This document shows positions 8,335-14,023 of a DNA stretch of 14,023 bases, piece by piece. How positions within the stretch are numbered: position 1 is the first letter of the stretch; every line of letters starts with the position of its first letter. The notes below the pieces were generated by a model. The model was not told the DNA's origin. It saw nothing but the letters and a program-made list of their open reading frames with translations, and did no database searches. The DNA is taken from NCBI GenBank assembly GCA_015499985.1, contig JAAAUF010000569.1:13497-27519 (forward strand), written 5' to 3'. The DNA is from Haplosporangium gracile (lineage: Eukaryota > Mortierellomycota > Mortierellomycetes > Mortierellales > Mortierellaceae). Both the position numbers and the translations under genes were made by a program.

Positions 8335-11300
8335 CTAGAACAGGTCGACAAAGACCTCTTTGATCACATCTTCATCGACGCCGAGCAACTTAAGCTCCTC
8401 CCATCCTATCCGGGCTCGCTCTCGAAGGTTCTTGCGGTTGGCATAAATAATCTTGTCCACTTGCTGCTGCTGCGACCAATGCGCCTGTTCCTGCGGAGTA
8501 AGGTCCATCACCGTCGAGTTGCGCGCAGACGTTCCTTGCATGGTAACACTTCGAGAAAGTCCTCCTTGACCTGTCCGAGAGGCCGATGGTGGGAAAATGT
8601 CAACGGTGACCTTGATTAAGCTGTGATTCCGTCGAATCCCCTCCATAATAGGGTTGCGCTCCCAAGGAGCCAAAGAAGAAGAAGGCAATCCTGTGTCGTC
8701 ATTGACACTGGTAACGGCCCGTGTCATCGTTCGGGGACTCATGCTGGGGTGTTGCTGTTGTTGATGCTGTTGCTGCTGATGTCTAGGGTGCGTGGTTTTG
8801 CTTTGACTGTAATGATGGCTGAGAGGTACGCTGAACTTGGACTTCAGGGCGTCGCCGATCGTTTGAGACATTGACTGGCCATGGCCCATTGATGCATAAT
8901 GCCCCATCCGCTGGCGTTGTTGCTGCTCATCCTGCTGGTGTAATAAATGAAAGTTCCTGTACATGTTTTCATTCTGCTGCTGCTGCTGTGGTTGCTGTTG
9001 TTCCTGGCGTTCCTGATTGCTCTGCTCCGTCGCACCTCCACCGCCTCCGCTACCGCCACCTAGAAGGGACTCATCCGTTCCTCCCATCCAGAAAATGAGC
9101 AGCGATCGATTGAACGATAAGGCCTGGCCCATCAGCTGGACATCATCGGGCTGACCACGGGACCGGATAATGTAGATCGAATGAAGCGACTGGTTTAGAA
9201 GCAGCCCCTTTGCCACAGAACCAAAAGGCGCGCCTAGAACGGTCAAGGATCGTATCCGCTTGTTCATCTCCATCAGGTTGACCAAAGAGGACCCAAAGAG
9301 ATCGACGTCTGATGGGAGAGCAAGATTACTCTTGCCAATGGCAAAGTCCTGAACACTAGAGTTGTCACACAACGCCTCCACAATCCAGCACATACTTTGG
9401 GACGTCATTGATGTGGGCTCCAAAAGAGTCAGAGACGAGATCATGACCCATGGTTGAATCAGAGCCTGCGCCAACAGCCACGCCGTACTGTCTCCAATCT
9501 GGGTGCTCTTGAAGTCCAAATGCCGCAAATTGGCAAAGAATCCATGCGGCAAGGGAAGGATCGTCCTGGGTGGGTGTAAATCATGCTGCACGGGGGTTCC
9601 ATCGGGAAGGGAACCGAAGGGACTATCAAAGACTCCTAAGCGACTCGATGGCATGACAGGTGTGGAGTCTGATCTGACCAAAAGAGCCAATGACCGGTCG
9701 GATCCTAGCACCTCGACTCTCCTCCGATTCCTGTTCTCGGCTCCTAATATTCCTCCGCCTCGATTCTCGGACAACGTTTCCCGGCCGCCAAAGGTGGTGC
9801 CTCGCTTCAGTAAGCTAGCCATATCCAAAAGCGACTGCGATCCAGGGTCGACACGACGATGCCACGACAACTCCGACAAAATAGACATCCTTTTTGAACC
9901 GTTGGGGAGCAAGATTCCCTTCAACAACTCGTAGGCCGCTTCATCATCCAGACCACCACAATGTCCCAGATCCAAGCTCTTCAGCCGCGAGGAGACTTCT
10001 GCACGATGTAACCCCTCTGACAATACCTTGAATCCATCGATGCTAATTGGGCAGCCATGCAAGTCCATTTCCTCCAGCTGGCAGAGACTTGACTCCCGTC
10101 CTAGAGGGCCGCTCTCACTTGTGAGTTCCTGAAAACGTGAGAATGACCGTGAGAGCGCCTGAGCCGATAGGTCGCCGAATCCTGTGCAGGAAAGGCGAAG
10201 AGTCCTCATCTCGGCGCTGGCGACATGATCCAGAATGGCAGCACACTCGTTGTCTTCGAGGCCCTTGCTTCCTGAAAGGTTCAGATACACAAAGTAGAGC
10301 TGTGACTTGACGTGGGCCAGTGCTCGGAATCCCTTGACGGTGCACTCGTTGTCCTCAATATCAAGATAGACCAAACATCCTGCCGACTGGATCTTTTCCT
10401 TGATGACCTGGGCCTTGAGCTCGGTTGTCACCAGTATTGGGTCCTGTGTCTTGATTCGAATAGGGCGGTGACCCGCAGTGAGAGTAGCGATATCGAGCCG
10501 ATGTTGCATCATGAGCTGGTCCTGCAGTGTACTGGTGATTGAGATGCCGTCCATGCTCTTGCTGAGAGCGACTGCTGCCATGTCACCAAAACCAGTCTGC
10601 GCCATCTTTAGACTCGTAAGCCGTGGTCCAATAGCTCGGATAATCCTGGCTGCAGCAATGTCGCTCAGTTGCTCGTTCCTCGACAGATCTAGATGGCAGA
10701 TGTGGCTGTTGAAGAGTCCCTGTGCCAGAATAATGGCCGCACCCTCATCCATCTCGCTATTGGATAGGTCCAGTGTAACAAGCGAGGTCGTCGCACGAGC
10801 TCCAGTCATGATCGCCTGCATATGAAGACCAGTCGCAGGAAACGCCGGCAGGATCAATTCCTGCAAAGACGAGCACGACTTGATGAGCTGACTGAAGGAT
10901 TCACGGTCTCTAGCGTCGATTATCATTCCTGGTCCAAGCTCAAGTCGTCTGAGCGATGCTGCCTTGACAGCCTTGGAAGACAGTCGGGAGAACATGGAGG
11001 GGAATCTCTGCAGCTCGAGTGACCGAAGTTGTCCGTGGGTGAGGAGGTGGAGGATTGGATCGTACTTCTTGTGGACGTTCATGTAGCTGGAGTGTCCTGC
11101 GAACGAGCAACCGTCCAGAGAGAGAACCGTGACAGTCGAACTCGCAAGGGCGCTGGCGAGCCTCCAGAGATCCTTCTTTCCAAACTTCCAGCCAAGCTTG
11201 AGGTGAACCTCGACCAGGGACGGGGCGACCTTGTTGACAATCCAGGAACAAAACGTTCGGGTGTTGGCTCTCGAGACCAGCGTCATTGAGACAGATCCAG

Positions 11301-12894
11301 TTTGTTTGTCGAAATGACCCCGGCGGGTCACGATCCAATGCTCAAAGTCGTCAATGTTTTTTTCCAGAAACGTCCACCGGTAATGATAGACGCACACCCA
11401 GCTGACTTGACCCCTCACATTACTGATACGATACAGGTTGCCGAGCTGTCCTGACTGGACTCGCTTGCTGACGGTGGAGAGACCCAGGAACGAATAAAGC
11501 TGATGCAAATCAGACAGGCTGGTGATTCCTTGTATTTGTTGGCCTTCAAGAGAGGATGTGGGTGGTGATTTGTTATCGTCGGCTGTTGTGTCCATCTTAA
11601 CTCCGGAGGGAGTATTGCTATTATTGATATTGTTGGTAAAGTTGGACGACTCCTGGTGGTCCATTCGGAGTTGGAGTTGCTCGAGATAGGCAATCATGCC
11701 ATCGACCTTTTGCTCCACCTGGCGGGCGATCGTATCCGGCAAATCGGCGGCTTTGAGAGTCGAAATTCTGTTCACACGCTTTAACAGTGCTTCCCTAGCA
11801 TCCGTGAACTGAGGGTCGTCCTTGGAGTGCTTTGGCGGGGCAGACTTGGTCGAGCTTGGGGGACTTTCGTCAGATGGGTCATAGCCGTGCTGAAGAAAGA
11901 TGAGTAGCATCAAGACCATCGTCCCGTACCGCCTAAAAAACTCGTTCTCTCTTCCAGGTTCGATCTCATATCCAGGGTGCTTGGCAATGTGCAGATGATT
12001 CAACCCGCTGCCAAGCGGTAGCGTGAAACTGGCGCTACACTCGCACAAGAAGTAAAGGCGGTAGCGACATCTCGGCGGCTCCTGTTCTGTCCCTGTCCCC
12101 GTCCCTGCTCCTGCTCCTTCTGCTACTGCTTCTGACGTATTGGTATTGCTGTTGACGAGAGGATCAGTGGCCTCGACTGGTAGTACAACAAAGAGTCGAG
12201 GGATGGTATATTCGTGAATCAAGAACCGCTTACGGAGAAGAGCAAGCACTTTAGCCCGAACGACGTCGACTCGTGCTGCGTCATGGTGGATGGTGGTGGT
12301 TACTGTCTGTTCGGGTCTCCATGATCCTTGAGCGGCGGTGACCTTTGGAGAGAGCGAAGGGGATGATATGGCAAGATCGTTTACTGCATTTTGCATTCGG
12401 TTGAGTAGTATGTTGTCAAAGGGGCTGCTGGTGGGTTGACTATGCTGGTGACCATGATGCTGATGCTGCTGCTGCTGGTGGACACTCCGCTGAGCAGTGG
12501 ATGGTTTGTGTTGATGTCCACGCAACTGCCTAAGCTCGAAATGGTCCGTCTTGGTGTCTGCTATGACACCTGCTGTGGTCCTAGTAGAGAATAGAGAAAG
12601 TCATTTTTGATTTTTGGTTGAAAAAAGGATCTTTTAGGGGGGGTTGTCTGGTCTCAGTGACACTCTTTCTAAAGAGAAAAAGGAAAAAGCTAGTGGTTTT
12701 GTGGATTAATCTTTCTCTTACCTTGAAGCAGAGGCACTGAGCTCTTCGGACCCAAGATCAACATTGAGACCAGAGCGCTGGCTTGAGGTGTGCTTTAGAG
12801 ATTCGCGGGTGTTTGTGAAGAGAAGGGTATGGTTGTCGGGCTCGCGGGAAGTTGAGAAGGGAAGGAGTTGGTTGAAAAGATGTTGGAGGGCCAT
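8335..12894 (-). CDS. Large RNI-type leucine-rich-repeat protein of a Mortierella-expanded family, function unknown
   Basis: Exons are 12722-12894 and 8335-12580, joined through a split Arg codon into 1472 aa. The ATG at 12894 has G at -3 and +4. Order seen: a short N-terminal segment; a His/Gln-rich patch (about residues 93-108); and an N-terminal module at about 165-292. The module contains HEYTIPRLFVVLP, then YRLYFLCEC, then HIAKHPGYEIEPGRENEFFRR. Next is a helical linker, then LGNLYRISNVRGQ and SWVCVYHYRW at about 437-460. RNI-type repeats follow from about 510 to 1225 (for example LVTLDLSNSEMDEGAAIILA and LRHLDFKSTQIGDSTAWLLA). A Gln/Gly-rich insert covers about 1224-1363, and a last repeat plus a helical end (IIYANRKNLRERARIGWEEL) closes the protein. 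I recognise the module plus the GNLYRI/WVCxxHYR block from many Mortierella proteins called RNI-like. I see no NACHT, kinase, F-box, signal peptide or membrane segment. A role in protein binding is inference. Confidence 0.82.
8665..9084 (-). repeat. Low-complexity Gln/Gly-rich insert within the LRR gene
   Basis: About 140 codons encode a Gly run, several Gln runs (CAG/CAA repeats at about 8749-8778 and 8974-9002) and Ser/His-rich sequence. LRR-like sequence ends just before the insert (NRSLLIFWMGG) and resumes just after it (RRNHSLIKVTVDIF). It therefore sits between two repeats. Confidence 0.75.
12581..12721 (-). other. Intron of the LRR gene (141 nt, GT-AG)
   Basis: The donor is CAAG|GTAAGAG and the acceptor is CTCTACTAG after a long pyrimidine tract, with a TGAC-type branch. 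Splicing joins SASAS to TTAGVIADTK through AG plus G (Arg), keeping the full 4419-nt frame open. Confidence 0.85.
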
Positions 12895-13482
12895 ATCCAA
12901 GAAGGAATATGAGATAATGAAGAAAAAAAGACAAAGAAAGAAAACGAATCCTTGTGGCTGTGTCTGGAAAGGGTGGAAGGAAAGGCTGTCGGAGTGAAAG
13001 ACAGAGAGTGTTGATGGTGCGAGAATAAGCTAGAACGGCTAGTCGAGGTCCGGCTGCAAGTTCTGAACGTCTAAAGGATTTGTGTGATACAGAAAAAAGT
13101 AGATGCGAGTGTGAGGAAATAAAGGAATTGCAGGAGAGGTAGACGGTGCAAGGAGAATATGTCTCGGTTTTATTTTGTTGCTGTAGTCCGAGAGTTGTCC
13201 GGCGCCAAGGGAAAACGATAATTGTACTGCATCAAAGACTGGGCTCAATTGCTTCTTCTTTCTTCCACTTGAAAGTGAGTAATAGAGAGAGTGTGAAAAT
13301 GAAAATAGCCATTGAAGCATTATTTACCTCTTGAGAGTATACAAGGAGTTCAAATGAAGAAAGTCGGGCAACAAGGAGAGAGAGGATAAGACAAAGGACG
13401 ATAGGATGAAAGGTCGAAAGAGAGAGGTCAAAAGTTGGAAAAGGTAGCTGTGTTTTACAACGTTCAACTGAGACTAGGGACT

Positions 13483-13509
13483 GTATATATATATACGTAG
13501 ATATATATA
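13483..13509. promoter_or_regulatory. TATATA block, candidate core promoter
   Basis: Two adjacent alternating TA runs (13484-13495 and 13501-13509) are separated by a few bases, the first within a 14-bp palindrome. They could serve as a TATA element for the LRR gene on the - strand or simply be a dinucleotide repeat. Confidence 0.35.
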
Positions 13510-13581
13510 CATGTGGCGTGGTGTCAAAGTCTGGCCGCACTCCAGACGGACGGGTGTGATGGAAAAGGGCAAATCATTGAC

Positions 13582-13624
13582 AAAAAAAAAGAAAAAAGGG
13601 AAAAAGAAAAAAAAAGAAAAGAGA
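13582..13624 (+). repeat. 43-nt uninterrupted purine tract
   Basis: The + strand is entirely A/G from 13582 to 13624, mostly A with G interruptions. A second purine-rich stretch follows at 13691-13729. The complementary pyrimidine strand is the sense strand of the LRR gene's upstream region. Confidence 0.85.
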
Positions 13625-14023
13625 TGATGAGCTCTGCTTTCGAGAGAAACTGAGAAACGGGAATCAACCAAGCAAACCACCACCAGAGCAGGGGGGAGAG
13701 AAAGAATGGAAGAAGGGGAGAGGGAGGGATGGAGCAAAGAAGTGGCACACTGGGAGAACCAACCAATGGATCTAGTGTTCACAGGAAAAGGAGGAATTCA
13801 TAACCCCTTAATAGCTTCACACTGGCTGAGCCACTCACATGCAAATGTCTATCTCTTTTTTTATTGGCTTTAAATACATGAGTAACTCCTCAAGGCGTTA
13901 TTTTTTGTCGTCTTTTTTGGGAAGGCTGGAAAAGCAAATGGCTATACATAAAGAGGTAGTGCGAAGATTATCCCTTAAAATTTCTAACTTCACTTTGAAA
14001 TAATCTATTCTAAAACTCATGGC

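Larger units (their letters stand above)
12895..14023 (-). promoter_or_regulatory. Gene-free 1.1-kb region: leader and upstream DNA of the LRR gene
   Basis: No credible gene: the open frames here lack family character and are biased pyrimidine-rich reads. Next to the LRR ATG the - strand is very C/T-rich (12895-13000), as in many fungal leaders. A TATATA block with the perfect palindrome GTATATATATATAC at 13483-13496 lies about 590 bp upstream of the ATG and could be a core promoter if the leader is long or spliced. Purine-only runs on the + strand occupy 13582-13624 and much of 13691-13729. The last 240 bp (13783-14023) are A/T-rich with nothing I can name. Confidence 0.5.

Noticed and set aside
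8749..9002. Repeated CAG/CAA blocks as a repeat array or mobile element
   Set aside because: They are in-frame Gln codons within one protein, with no spacers, terminal repeats or target duplications.
12523..12525. Start of the LRR protein at a TTG at 12525
   Set aside because: It is not an ATG. The frame runs upstream to a good TAG acceptor and joins a clean first exon with an ATG in good context.
13039..13782. Several - strand frames of 80-102 codons with Leu/Phe/Ser-rich hydrophobic runs
   Set aside because: They are reads through pyrimidine-rich leader DNA, overlap each other in different frames, and look membrane-like only because of C/T composition.
14019..14023. An ATGGC at the right edge as the start of a rightward gene
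   Set aside because: Only five bases are visible and the -3 position is C; nothing supports it.

Overview
The window looks like nuclear DNA from a Mortierella-type fungus (Mortierellomycota). Several things point that way. Introns are short (99-202 nt). Acceptors are almost always TAG, with CTAAC/CTGAC-like branch sites. Genes are closely packed and rich in Gln/Ser/Thr low-complexity runs. Polyadenylation signals are AATAAA. The leucine-rich-repeat gene belongs to a family I recognise as expanded in Mortierella relatives. The phylum call is inference from family memory and style, not from a marker gene.

Layout. (1) At 10-1730 on the + strand is the 3' part of a RIX1/PELP1-like 60S ribosome-biogenesis gene; its 5' exons lie outside the window. 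(2) At 1836-3060 on the - strand is a three-exon gene whose spliced product is the kinetochore DASH/Dam1-complex subunit Duo1 (324 aa). It faces RIX1 tail to tail with only 105 nt between the stop codons. (3) At 3061-3546 is the DUO1 upstream region, which carries an ACGCGT (MCB) and a CACGAAAA (SCB) cell-cycle element. It also holds the RRP12 3' flank. (4) At 3547-8170 on the - strand is a six-exon RRP12 gene (1311 aa when spliced). Its first exon is only 26 nt and its first intron appears to be of the rare GC-AG class. (5) At 8335-12894 on the - strand is a two-exon gene for a 1472-aa RNI-type LRR protein of unknown function. A Gln-rich insert of about 140 residues splits its LRR array. (6) At 12895-14023 I find no credible gene. 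The stretch holds the leader and upstream region of the LRR gene, with a TATATA block and long purine/pyrimidine strand-asymmetric tracts.

How they relate. RIX1 and RRP12 both act in ribosome assembly: RIX1 in pre-60S ITS2 processing and remodelling, RRP12 in maturation and export of pre-40S and pre-60S particles. DUO1 is a mitotic spindle-attachment gene and has cell-cycle-type sites upstream. The LRR protein has no evident link to the others. The ORFs end to end do not give these gene models: I built the exon structures by hand from splice signals and reading-frame continuity, and all three complete models keep frame exactly.
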